Shown here: in pieces, positions 18,101-26,099 of the stretch | How the letters are laid out: the number at the start of each line of letters is the position of its first letter | Position numbering within the stretch: the stretch's first letter is position 1 | Assembly: GCA_002398565.1 (NCBI GenBank) | Contig: DGZP01000006.1 | Coordinates: forward strand, 8,392 to 48,152 | Length of the DNA stretch: 39,761 nt | Direction of reading: 5' to 3' | Source of the DNA: Proteiniphilum sp. UBA4977 | GTDB lineage: Bacteria; Bacteroidota; Bacteroidia; Bacteroidales; Dysgonomonadaceae | The notes under the pieces: generated by a model | What the model was told of the DNA's origin: nothing | Seen by the model: only the letters and a program-made list of their open reading frames with translations | Database searches by the model: none | Program-made: the position numbers and the translations under genes

Positions 18101-18308
18101 TAAAAGAAGAGATTATGTGAGACTACAGAATGCATCGTTGTCGTATAGAATACCCACACAGTATCTTACGAAATATGCCCTGGAATCGCTTCGAGTAAGT
18201 GCCAATGTTGATAATGGGTTCGTTATTACCAACTGGACCTATTTTGATCCGGAGAACAGAGGCAGATCTCCGCTTATTCTTACTTTTGGACTAGACCTTA
18301 CATTTTGA
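15192..18308 (+). CDS. SusC/RagA-type TonB-dependent outer-membrane transporter (SusC2)
   Basis: A 1038-aa outer-membrane importer, paired with the SusD gene 22 bp downstream. It has a signal peptide with hydrophobic core IKLYLIIIIGCSFFGLSAQ, a carboxypeptidase-regulatory-like domain at about residues 35-115 (GTVSDTDGIPVIGVTV, VDGNYQINVSG, FSYIGYETQEI), then the plug (LDEVVVIGYGTVRKKDLTGS, and DVLKDASSTAIYGSKGSAGV) and a barrel ending ILTFGLDLTF. It is clearly divergent from SusC1, so it probably imports a different product or size of oligosaccharide. The coding sequence is more AT-rich than the preceding lipoprotein genes (the line starting at 17401 has 22 G/C in 60). Only 22 AT-rich bases separate it from GH43; no promoter box is evident there. 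Confidence 0.95.
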   Translation: MKNRLSEIIKLYLIIIIGCSFFGLSAQNAQLRTITGTVSDTDGIPVIGVTVIVKGTSEGTITDVDGNYQINVSGESSILVFSYIGYETQEILVTARTNKLNVVLREDTKLLDEVVVIGYGTVRKKDLTGSVSHVGSDVIETKVATTVADFLKGNLAGINIGVNNDAAGGGSIQVRGPASLQASTSPLIVLDGNIYYGNISDINPNDIESIDVLKDASSTAIYGSKGSAGVIMVNTKKGKSDKPQITLNAKYGFSNLRTIPPLPTPDEYVTRRADYWKTIDFFNPESKKKGLGYYDNPDQLPMGVTKEQWAAYDPSFSGNYTETWLNRLQFTDVELKNYTAGNSVDWRDMIYRTGVRQDYNISISGRTPKVNYYTSLGYQNNEGFVVGDNFNAVRGRINLETNVTDWLKIGTNTQFSNRSDNDITANTGNADVISPFGTMYEEDGSIKRFPTNDARIANPLLEHYVDDYFYRVQTLNSTIFSHITFPKGFSLQTNVNNRFGWRKNYYFHSDIKPGITVGGEASRNDYSDYEWLIDNILNWNYTFSDIHRVDATFVVSSEKYQYWNSTSSNEGFVPNSNLTFHNMNAGINPVTESNDEVQTGNAILGRINYNLLDRYLLTASIRRDGFSAFGINNPYGTYPAFAVAWRMSQEPFFKNVNVIDDLKLRLSWGESGNRDIGRYVALSRLNVTDNIMDGENVKGVWTNNLANNNLKWERTRATNIGVDFWMFDSRINGVVDLYYNKTSDLILSRSLPTITGFSSVIANLGQVDNKGLEVTLSSINVDIPKKVRWESSVIFSTNQNTIKHLYGNMVDVLDEEGNVVGQREDDDVQNGWYIGKGIYDIYDYKMIGIWQLGEEDEAKKYGKLPGDPRLLDVDADGKMTQKDKVWQGSLVPKFRASLRNDLTLFQNFNLSFLLRGEFNYWAVDNMPRNEDNRYFDRSNSIKTDYWMPDNPSNEFARLASNSSNPSVNIYKRRDYVRLQNASLSYRIPTQYLTKYALESLRVSANVDNGFVITNWTYFDPENRGRSPLILTFGLDLTF

Positions 18309-18330
18309 GAATCTTCTAAGAATAACAATT

Positions 18331-20121
18331 ATGAAAGCAAAAATAACAAAAAAAATATCCTTCTTATTGCTCCTGGTCTGTATGATTTCATCTTGTGTAG
18401 ACCTGACCCCGGAACCACTTTCATTCTATGCACCTGAAAACACATTGATTGATAAAGCGGGTCTCGAAGCATTGCTTGTGACTTCCAGAAAACAGATTAA
18501 ATGGGAGTGGTTTGGCGATGCCTTTAATGCAGGTGTTTGTGAAACGCCCATCGTATACGAATATGCTTTTTCAGATGTATCCGTCATCGGTAGTCCCGAA
18601 ACAAAAGAAATTCACAATTTGGAAACCCAACTTACTCCTACCACGAATGCTTCTTTGCATATGAGATATTGGGATTTAAGCTGGAACGGCATCAAATATG
18701 CCAACACGGTGATCAGCAGAATCGACAATGCCACATTTACCAGCGAAGAAGAACGCAACGCAATTTTGGGAGAAGCTTATTTCCATCGCGCCTACTGGTA
18801 CTTTATACTTACCCATCAATGGGGTGACGTGCCTTTGATCCTTGAAGAGATTACCGGGCCCAAGCTTGATTTTTATACCGCCTCACGTTGGACGATTCTC
18901 GATCAGATAAAGAAAGACCTCGAATTTGCCGTAAAATGGTTGCCTATATCAGTAAAAGCGGGAGCAGTAAACAGAGCAACAGGTGAACATTTGCTGGCCA
19001 AGGTCTATTTGTCAGTCGGTGATTTTGAGAATGCTGTGGCATCTGCCACAAGATGCATCAACGATTATGGTTTAAAGTTGATGACTTCCCGGTTTGGCGT
19101 GAATGCTTCCAATGCAAAGCTGGATGTGTTCAACGACCTGTTTAATGAAGACAATATAAGTTCTCCGGAAAATAAGGAAGCAATTTACGTTGTGCAGGAA
19201 CGTTTTGGCATTCAGGGTAATGTAGCAGTCAACGGCTCTGCAAGAATGCGTAATTTTGTTCCTTACTGGAGCAATGGAGCGGCCGTTCGTACACCGGACG
19301 GGAAACCCGGTACAACTTATGATGCTGCTCCCTATGCCGGATATCAACTATTGGATTCATTGGGCAGAGGAATTGCGAAGATCAGGCCTACAAACTACAG
19401 TCAATATGAAATTTGGTCAGCTGCAGGAAGCGATCTGCGTCATAATAACAACAACTGGTATGACATTTCCCGCCTTTGGTATAACAGACCGGCCTCAAAG
19501 GGCGGTAGTGCTACATGGTTTGGCAAACCTGTCCAAAGACAGTTTGTTTCAGATACAATGCGTTGTTATTTTTCATTTCCCATTGTGAAAGTATTAATCT
19601 ATAAGGATGATATCAACAGGGGGAAAACACCTTCGGGAGGATTTACCGACAGTTATGTTTTTCGGTTGGCTGAGACCTATCTCATGCGTGCCGAAGCATA
19701 CTGGTGGATGGGACAGTTAGATAAAGCGAAGGCCGATGTGAATGTGATCCGCTCTCGAGTGAATGCTCCATTATTGAATAATGTAACCCTGGATGATATC
19801 CTGGATGAAAGGGCAAGAGAACTTTATCTGGAAGAACATAGAAAGATTGAGTTAACCAGAATTGCATATCTAAAAGCTAAATTAAATAAGGACGGCTATT
19901 CTCTCAATAACTTCAGTGAAAAAAACTGGTATTACGACCGCATCATGCAAAAGAATAATTTTTATAAGGAAGAGTTTTTTTATTCCACCAATGCATTTGT
20001 GATGAAGCCGTATCATGTGCTTTATCCTGTCCCCTTGACAGCTATTACTTCAAACAGTCAGGGACATATCAATCAGAATATGGGTTATCCCGGTTCAGAA
20101 ACAAATATCCCCGTAGAATAA
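18331..20121 (+). CDS. SusD/RagB-type glycan-binding lipoprotein (SusD2)
   Basis: A 596-aa surface lipoprotein with leader KKISFLLLLVCMISSC (lipobox SSC). RagB/SusD features include ILGEAYFHRAYWYFILTHQW (TPR-like helices near residue 150), GDVPLILEEITGPK, the central LAETYLMRAEAYWWMGQ near 450, and the C-terminal MKPYHVLYPVPLTAITSNSQ, ending in the INQNMGYPG type of signature. It forms the second SusCD pair of the window with the preceding gene and is followed 10 bp later by a GH99-like gene. Confidence 0.93.
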   Translation: MKAKITKKISFLLLLVCMISSCVDLTPEPLSFYAPENTLIDKAGLEALLVTSRKQIKWEWFGDAFNAGVCETPIVYEYAFSDVSVIGSPETKEIHNLETQLTPTTNASLHMRYWDLSWNGIKYANTVISRIDNATFTSEEERNAILGEAYFHRAYWYFILTHQWGDVPLILEEITGPKLDFYTASRWTILDQIKKDLEFAVKWLPISVKAGAVNRATGEHLLAKVYLSVGDFENAVASATRCINDYGLKLMTSRFGVNASNAKLDVFNDLFNEDNISSPENKEAIYVVQERFGIQGNVAVNGSARMRNFVPYWSNGAAVRTPDGKPGTTYDAAPYAGYQLLDSLGRGIAKIRPTNYSQYEIWSAAGSDLRHNNNNWYDISRLWYNRPASKGGSATWFGKPVQRQFVSDTMRCYFSFPIVKVLIYKDDINRGKTPSGGFTDSYVFRLAETYLMRAEAYWWMGQLDKAKADVNVIRSRVNAPLLNNVTLDDILDERARELYLEEHRKIELTRIAYLKAKLNKDGYSLNNFSEKNWYYDRIMQKNNFYKEEFFYSTNAFVMKPYHVLYPVPLTAITSNSQGHINQNMGYPGSETNIPVE

Positions 20122-20131
20122 AAGTAAGATT

Positions 20132-21475
20132 ATGGAAAGAAGAACATTTATCAAAAAAGGTACCCTTGCATCGATGGCAGCGGGAGTTTCTCTCGGTTCA
20201 TTTGGGCATACAAATCAGGACAGTACCTCACAGGATGCTGCAAAAGATAAGTCGTGGAACGATCGACACCGGCTGCCCCGCGATCTGGAGCGTCTCGCCG
20301 GGGACACGTCGTTGTTGAAAAAACCGGATGATTTGACTGTCGCAGCTTACGTGTTCCCAAACTACCACCCTTCGGCTATACACAATCATCTGTATGGTGA
20401 GAAATGGACAGAATACAACCTGATCAGAAGTGCGCGATCTTGGTTTCAGGGACACCAGCAACCCCGCGGTCCCTTATTGGGAGAGCTCGATGAGAGCCTG
20501 CCTTCCACTTGGGAGAAATATAACAGGCTAGCCAAAGAAAGTGGTATCGATGTATACATCTGGGACTGGTATTGGTATAATGGAGAACCAGCCCTGCATG
20601 AAGCATTGGAGAACGGTTTTCTACGTTCATCAAATGCTTGTGATGTCCAGTTTGCCTGTATGTGGACCAATCATCCCTGGTATATACTCTATCCCACAGA
20701 ACAAATTGACGGCAAACCGGTCTATCCACCCAGCTATCAACCCCCCGATGTAACTGTTGAAGAGTGCTGGCGCAGCCTCACTTACATGATTTCCCGCTAT
20801 TTTCATCAACCCAATTACTGGAAAATCGACGACAAGCCGATACTGTGTATATGGGATCCCAACCGGCTGGAAAAAATGATTGGACTAGATACAACGGTGC
20901 AACTTTTTAAGGATTTGCGGGCTTATGCCAAAAAACTGGGACATAAAGGAATCCATTTTCATATGTCCGGTTTTTATTCGCCCAATTGTCGAAAAGTGGG
21001 TTACGATACTGCCGGGTCATATAATCCAATTGATTGGACCACCCGTCGTTTCCAACCCAAGGAGAACGAGATTTCTGACTACGAAGTAGCTGCAGCTGAT
21101 GTGGCTTTCAAACTTTGGCCGGAACACCACAGGGATTTTGAGGTGTCCTATATTCCCGCTCTTTCACCTGGGTGGGATTCAACACCTCGCTATATCGCCC
21201 CGAAAAAGAGGCCCGAAGTACCAAATAGGGATGAATGGCCGGGATGCGTAATTTTTGACAACGAAAGTCCGGCTGCATTTAAAGCGTTTGTACGGGCAGC
21301 TTTCTCCTACCTCAACCAGCACCCGGAAGTACCCAATATTCTAACGATTGCTTGTTTTAACGAATGGTCCGAAGGCCATTATCTGTTGCCAGACAACAGA
21401 TTTGGATACGGAATGCTTGATGCCCTCGCTGAGGCGTTGGATATAAAGGGAACTGCCATGTTGCATGGTAAATGA
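20132..21475 (+). CDS. GH99/WbsX-like exported glycan-active protein
   Basis: A 447-aa protein starting MERRTFIKKGTLASMAAGVS, a Tat-like leader (RRTFIKKG). The body fits the GH99-like/WbsX fold: AAYVFPNYHPSAIHN near residue 71, then GIDVYIWDWYWYNGEPAL, YWKIDDKPILCIWDPNRL, and the C-terminal CFNEWSEGHYLLPDNRFGYG, the classic NEW-x-EG signature. True GH99 enzymes are endo-alpha-mannosidases/mannanases, whereas many PUL-borne relatives have other or unknown specificities, so a mannan substrate should not be assumed. It lies between susD2 and a GH115 gene whose earliest possible start overlaps this stop codon (ATGA at 21472-21475), which suggests coordinated expression. Confidence 0.8.
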   Translation: MERRTFIKKGTLASMAAGVSLGSFGHTNQDSTSQDAAKDKSWNDRHRLPRDLERLAGDTSLLKKPDDLTVAAYVFPNYHPSAIHNHLYGEKWTEYNLIRSARSWFQGHQQPRGPLLGELDESLPSTWEKYNRLAKESGIDVYIWDWYWYNGEPALHEALENGFLRSSNACDVQFACMWTNHPWYILYPTEQIDGKPVYPPSYQPPDVTVEECWRSLTYMISRYFHQPNYWKIDDKPILCIWDPNRLEKMIGLDTTVQLFKDLRAYAKKLGHKGIHFHMSGFYSPNCRKVGYDTAGSYNPIDWTTRRFQPKENEISDYEVAAADVAFKLWPEHHRDFEVSYIPALSPGWDSTPRYIAPKKRPEVPNRDEWPGCVIFDNESPAAFKAFVRAAFSYLNQHPEVPNILTIACFNEWSEGHYLLPDNRFGYGMLDALAEALDIKGTAMLHGK

Positions 21476-21531
21476 GATTGCGGAACTTGAGTTGGTTATT
21501 TTTTTGTAGATCAATAAAAAGTGTAAGATCA

Positions 21532-24456
21532 ATGGTGTATTTAAAGCGTTTCATCTTTTTTTTGTTTTTTAGTTTGCCATTCTTTCTGGATGCCCAGATT
21601 CAGTTGGTAAAAAATCCCAATTCCAAATCATTCCAACTTTCCGGTCCTGCTATCAGTACGGAGATTGTGGTAGATCGGAGTGATCACAAGTCTGTGGCCA
21701 CAGCGGCTAAACTATTCGCCGGCGATATAACAAGGGTCACCAATCAGACAGTCCCCATTGTAGATATTGATGAGATTTCTTCTTCAAATATCGTACTGGT
21801 GGGAACAATCGAAAATAACCAATTAATTAGAGAGTTGATTCGGAGGAAAAGGATTTCTGTACAAGAAATAGAAGATGGCTGGGAACAATATCTCATCCAA
21901 GTGATTGACAACCCTTTTCCAAAAGTGCATAAGGCATTGGTAGTTGTCGGAAGTGATCGAAGGGGTGCTGCTTATGGCATCATATCAGTTTCTGAAGCCA
22001 TTGGCGTCTTTCCTTGGTACTGGTGGGCGGATGTTCCCGTTCTTAAAAGGAAAGACCTGACAATCAATGTGGATCGCACTGTTTCAAAAACTCCCTCTGT
22101 ACGCTACAGGGGAATTTTTATCAACGACGAGGATTGGGGATTGCTGCCATGGGCCAAAAAAACATTTGAGCCGGAAACGAATGATATCGGTCCCAGAACC
22201 TATGAGAAAGTTTGTGAGTTGCTCCTTCGCTTAAAAGGCAATTATCTTAGTCCGGCCATGCATTCGGCTTCTGGCGCATTTAACAAATATCCGGAAAACA
22301 AGGTTGTTGCTGACTCATTCGGGATTGCGATGGGATCCATCCATTGTGAACCACTCCTCTTTAACAATGCTTCTGAGTGGGATACCAAAACCATGGGACC
22401 CTGGGACTATTCAAAAAACAAAGATGGAATCAATAAACAGTTGATAAAGAGGGTACGAGAAAACGGTATTTATGAGAATGTATATACCCTTGCACTACGA
22501 GGCATACACGATGCGGTAATGGCGGGAGATCTCTCCCTTCAGAAACAGGCGGAATTATTGGGGGTTGCATTGAAAGATCAGCGGCAGATTTTAGATGATA
22601 ATTTGGATAAACCCCTAGAGGAGATACCCCAAGTCTTTTACCCCTATAAAGAAGTGCTGGATATTTACGATGCAGGACTTGAAGTGCCAGATGATGTGAC
22701 TTTTGTCTGGTCGGATGATGATTATGGCTACATGAAACGCCTCAGCAACACCAAAGAGCAACAGCGAAAAGGCAGAGCCGGTGTTTATTATCATTTGTCC
22801 TACTGGGGGCCACCCAACGATAATTTGTGGCTCTGCACAACTCCTCCCACCCTGATGTACGGGGAGCTAAAAAAGGCATACGACACCACTGCCGACCAGT
22901 TATGGGTTGCGAACGTGGGAGACATCAAACCGGCAGAATACCATATCAGCCTCTTTTTGGAGATGGCATACGATATTGATCGGTTCTCGTACGACAATAT
23001 TGTGGATCATCACGCGGATTTTCTTTCCCAGATCTTTGGCAAACAATACAGAAGCGAGTTTCTTGATATTTCAAAATCCTACCACAAACTGGCATACGTC
23101 AGGAAACCGGAATATATGAAGAACAGGAGAAGCGATCTCTTTTCTGTGCAGCACTATGATGAGGCAGATCGTCGAATCCGGGAATACGCAGCAATGGCAG
23201 ATAAAGCTGAAAAAATTCTTGTACAGTTGGATAAAGATCTGTATCCTTCTTATTTTCAGCTTCTCTACTATAACGTAAAAGGTTCTGCCCTATTTAACCA
23301 AATGTGGTTGGAATCTGAAAAGGCAAATTACTACGCATCACGGAAGTTTGTCGTGGCGAACAGTTTACGTGAGGAGGTAGTACAATACGCGGAAGCGTTG
23401 CAAGAACTGACAAATACATACAACAGTCTTCTTGATGGCAAATGGAAACATATGATGGCGTTAAGCAATGGAGGAGGGCGGTTTGCTGTTCCCCCGATGG
23501 ATAGTGTGACGGCTGCTCCGAATCCTTCGCTGGGAGTCACGGTTTCAGATTTAACAGATATGAAGAATTCCGTAGAGCCTTATTCATTGCCGATGTTTAA
23601 TAAATTTCTACCGAAATCATATCATATTGATTTGTTTAACAAAGGTCTGGGTATGCTGGACTGGAGAGTGGAGGTGAAGGATGACTGGATTCGCCTCGAC
23701 AAAAATTCAGGGAGTACAAGGGAGCACGATAGGGTTGTTGTTTCGGTAGATTGGGATAAAGCGCCGCTGGGAGAAACAATAAAGAGTGAGATTAATATTT
23801 TATCCAATGGGGGTAATCAAAAGGTTTTTGTATCTTTATTAAACCCATCGACTCCATCTGTGGAGGATCTGGAAAAACTATATGTTGAGGACAATGGCAT
23901 TGTGGCTGTCGATGCAACGGGTTTTCACAGAAAAAAGGAGACAGACGAGATTCGCTTCAGCATATTGGAAGGGCTTGGCATGGACAACAAGGTAGTGATG
24001 CTGGGTGATCCGTTGGCCAAAAACAGCCTTTATCCGTCACTTGAACTCACTTCCAATTATGTGGCTCCGGTTCGCTCCAGTGAATTCCCTATGTTGGAAT
24101 ACGATTTTTATACATTTTCGGAAGGGCCCGTGGATGTTTACACCTATATGGTACCCCAGTTTCCGTTGAATGATGAAACGGGTTCACGGTATGGTGTCAT
24201 GCTGGACAACAGTCCGGTTTATATGCCAGAGGCGTCGGCTCCCTATTACAGTACTTTGTGGATACAGAGTATCCTGCGCAATACCCGAATTAACAAGACA
24301 ACGCATGTGATTGACCAACCGGGGAAGCATAAGATCAAAATATTCGTCGGTCATCCGGGTGTGATGCTCCAAAAGATTGTGATTGATTTTGGGGGAATGA
24401 AACGGTCCTATGGCGGTCCGGAATTTACAAGGAATACAGAGACAATCTCTCGGTAG
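21532..24456 (+). CDS. Glycoside hydrolase family 115 (alpha-glucuronidase), copy 1
   Basis: 974 aa from the ATG at 21532, giving the signal peptide MVYLKRFIFFLFFSLPFFL; the ATG at 21472 would add twenty residues ahead of it. GH115 enzymes release (4-O-methyl)glucuronic acid from xylan-type side chains. Family landmarks are GSDRRGAAYGI, PWYWWADVPV, FINDEDWGLLPWA, then FNKYPENKVVADSFGI, MGSIHCEPLLFNNASEWD, the WSDDDYGYMKRLSN block and LWVANVGDIKPAEY. A C-terminal beta-sandwich with HKIKIFVGHPGVMLQKIVID closes the protein. Compared with the second GH115 in the window it is about 13 residues shorter after RKPE (near residue 550). The second Asp in DDDYGY replaces the more usual Asn seen in the paralogue. 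Confidence 0.92.
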   Translation: MVYLKRFIFFLFFSLPFFLDAQIQLVKNPNSKSFQLSGPAISTEIVVDRSDHKSVATAAKLFAGDITRVTNQTVPIVDIDEISSSNIVLVGTIENNQLIRELIRRKRISVQEIEDGWEQYLIQVIDNPFPKVHKALVVVGSDRRGAAYGIISVSEAIGVFPWYWWADVPVLKRKDLTINVDRTVSKTPSVRYRGIFINDEDWGLLPWAKKTFEPETNDIGPRTYEKVCELLLRLKGNYLSPAMHSASGAFNKYPENKVVADSFGIAMGSIHCEPLLFNNASEWDTKTMGPWDYSKNKDGINKQLIKRVRENGIYENVYTLALRGIHDAVMAGDLSLQKQAELLGVALKDQRQILDDNLDKPLEEIPQVFYPYKEVLDIYDAGLEVPDDVTFVWSDDDYGYMKRLSNTKEQQRKGRAGVYYHLSYWGPPNDNLWLCTTPPTLMYGELKKAYDTTADQLWVANVGDIKPAEYHISLFLEMAYDIDRFSYDNIVDHHADFLSQIFGKQYRSEFLDISKSYHKLAYVRKPEYMKNRRSDLFSVQHYDEADRRIREYAAMADKAEKILVQLDKDLYPSYFQLLYYNVKGSALFNQMWLESEKANYYASRKFVVANSLREEVVQYAEALQELTNTYNSLLDGKWKHMMALSNGGGRFAVPPMDSVTAAPNPSLGVTVSDLTDMKNSVEPYSLPMFNKFLPKSYHIDLFNKGLGMLDWRVEVKDDWIRLDKNSGSTREHDRVVVSVDWDKAPLGETIKSEINILSNGGNQKVFVSLLNPSTPSVEDLEKLYVEDNGIVAVDATGFHRKKETDEIRFSILEGLGMDNKVVMLGDPLAKNSLYPSLELTSNYVAPVRSSEFPMLEYDFYTFSEGPVDVYTYMVPQFPLNDETGSRYGVMLDNSPVYMPEASAPYYSTLWIQSILRNTRINKTTHVIDQPGKHKIKIFVGHPGVMLQKIVIDFGGMKRSYGGPEFTRNTETISR

Positions 24457-24494
24457 GGTTCAAATTATTTATTATGTAATTAATTTTGAAAATT

Positions 24495-25922
24495 ATGAGT
24501 AAAGTAGGATTATTTAGTGTTGGATTGGATACATATTGGACCCAGTTCGAATCTTTATATTCCAATCTGAATGGCTACCATCAACAAATTAAAAAAAGAT
24601 TGGAGAAGTTGGGTGCTGAAGTAATTGATGCTGGTATGGTCGACAATATTGACATATCTGTCCGGGCTGCAAATTTATTCAGTCGCAATGATGTCGAATT
24701 GGTCTTCTTGTATGTTTCCACTTATGCTTTGTCGTCTACGATCCTTCCTATTATCCAAAAGACAAAGGTTCCATTTGTATTGCTTAATCTCCAGCCGGTG
24801 CAAAGTGTTGATTATCAAAAATTTAATGCATTGGATAATTATGCCGAAAAAACAGGAGTATGGCTGGAACATTGTCAATCGTGTGCTATTCCTGAGATTG
24901 CATGTGTAATAAACAAAACTTCAGTACGTTATCAAATAATAACCGGTTATTTACATGAAGAAAAGGTATGGGAAGAGATAAAGAACTGGATTGATGCATC
25001 AGATATAGTGAACGCATTACAAAAAAACAGAATGGGCATTTTGGGAAATTACTATGGAGGGATGTTGGATGTGTATGCTGATTTGACCAAACTAAGCGTC
25101 ACTTTTGGTACTCATTTTGAAATGATTGAGATGTGTGAATTAAAAAGTATCCGAGATCAAGTATCCGAGAAGGAGACGAAAGAGAAAATTGGGGAATTTC
25201 ACGCTGCTTTTGCAGTCGATCCGATGTGTGATCCAAGAGAACTGGATCGTGCAGCGACCACTTCTGTGGCACTGGATAAAATGGTGAAATCACACAACCT
25301 GGGTTCCTTGGCGTATTATTACGAGGGTCAGAGAGGAAATGAGTATGAAAATATCATCACCTCGGTCATTGCAGGAAACACTTTACTCACCGGTAAGAAT
25401 ATACCGGTTGCAGGCGAGTGTGAAGTAAAAAATGCGCACGCCATGAAAATCCTGAGTGAACTGGGTGCCGGAGGGTCGTTCTCTGAATTTTATCTGATGG
25501 ATTTTAATGAAAACATCCTTTTTCTAGGTCACGATGGTCCGGCACATTTTCAAATCTCTGAAGACCGTGTCAAACTGGTTCCTCTACCGGTATATCACGG
25601 GAAGCCGGGTGCCGGCCTTTCTATACAAATGTCAGTTAAAAAGGGTCCAGTTACTCTCCTTTCCGTTGTAGAAGGATCTGACTCAGTTTTTTTGCTGGTG
25701 GCAGAGGGCGAGTCAGTGGAAGGAGCAGTATTGGAAACAGGTAATACAAACAGTCGTTATCGTTTTCCCGTCAATATCCGGGATTTCATCAACCGATGGA
25801 GTAAAGTGGGGCCATCGCACCACTGTGCTATTGGAACAGGACACCATGCTGATACTATAGAAAAAGTGGCATTTTTGTTAAATATTCCGATGATTAATAT
25901 TTGCAAAGAAATCAAAAACTAA
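24495..25922 (+). CDS. L-arabinose/L-fucose isomerase-fold protein (AraA-like)
   Basis: 475 aa from ATG 24495; a TTG at 24486 is less likely. No signal peptide, so cytoplasmic. The protein is remote from classical AraA but keeps its layout. It has an N-terminal Rossmann-like domain (MSKVGLFSVGLDTYW), then a central and C-terminal region in which all four metal/catalytic positions can be matched: Glu in AGECEVKNAH, Glu in SFSEFYLMDF, His in LGHDGPAHF and His in GTGHHADT. AraA converts L-arabinose to L-ribulose; whether this divergent version does so or acts on another aldose is not shown. It lies between the two GH115 genes, which suits intracellular processing of a sugar released by this locus. 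It is notably AT-rich (20 G/C in the line starting at 24781). Confidence 0.72.
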   Translation: MSKVGLFSVGLDTYWTQFESLYSNLNGYHQQIKKRLEKLGAEVIDAGMVDNIDISVRAANLFSRNDVELVFLYVSTYALSSTILPIIQKTKVPFVLLNLQPVQSVDYQKFNALDNYAEKTGVWLEHCQSCAIPEIACVINKTSVRYQIITGYLHEEKVWEEIKNWIDASDIVNALQKNRMGILGNYYGGMLDVYADLTKLSVTFGTHFEMIEMCELKSIRDQVSEKETKEKIGEFHAAFAVDPMCDPRELDRAATTSVALDKMVKSHNLGSLAYYYEGQRGNEYENIITSVIAGNTLLTGKNIPVAGECEVKNAHAMKILSELGAGGSFSEFYLMDFNENILFLGHDGPAHFQISEDRVKLVPLPVYHGKPGAGLSIQMSVKKGPVTLLSVVEGSDSVFLLVAEGESVEGAVLETGNTNSRYRFPVNIRDFINRWSKVGPSHHCAIGTGHHADTIEKVAFLLNIPMINICKEIKN

Positions 25923-25930
25923 TTCATTGA

Positions 25931-26060
25931 TGAAACGAGCTTGATAATCATTATCACACAAGTACATGATTAAAGCGAGTTCCAAACACCGTAATTAAAA
26001 AATCGTATAAAACGAGCATATGAATCACTAAACGCAAGAACGTGATTAAAGCGAGTACCA
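25931..26060. repeat. Two imperfect 54-bp direct repeats, 77 bp apart
   Basis: The unit at 25931-25984 recurs at 26008-26060, roughly three quarters identical by hand alignment. Each copy contains an AAACGAGC element and, about 35-40 bp later, the strongly conserved TGATTAAAGCGAG followed by T or A and CCA. The four CGAG cores fall at about 25936, 25976, 26013 and 26052, so spacing is near 37-40 bp. The second copy ends 6 bp before a -7 promoter box. Likely an operator array for an activator, or a leader element. Confidence 0.65.
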
Positions 26061-26065
26061 TGCGA

Positions 26066-26073
26066 TACCTTTG
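26066..26073 (+). promoter_or_regulatory. Candidate -7 promoter box (TACCTTTG) for the second GH115 operon
   Basis: TACCTTTG matches TAnnTTTG and lies 26 bp before the GH115 copy 2 start codon. The region where a TTTG -33 box would sit is occupied by the end of the direct repeat and has no TTTG, consistent with an activator-dependent promoter. It would separate 26.1-32.6 kb from the upstream operon. Confidence 0.6.
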
Positions 26074-26099
26074 AAAGTCAATAATTTTAATCGTATGAA

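Noticed and set aside
25931..26060. Possible CRISPR array
   Set aside because: Only two imperfect units with related, not unique, spacers and no cas genes; better read as regulatory repeats.
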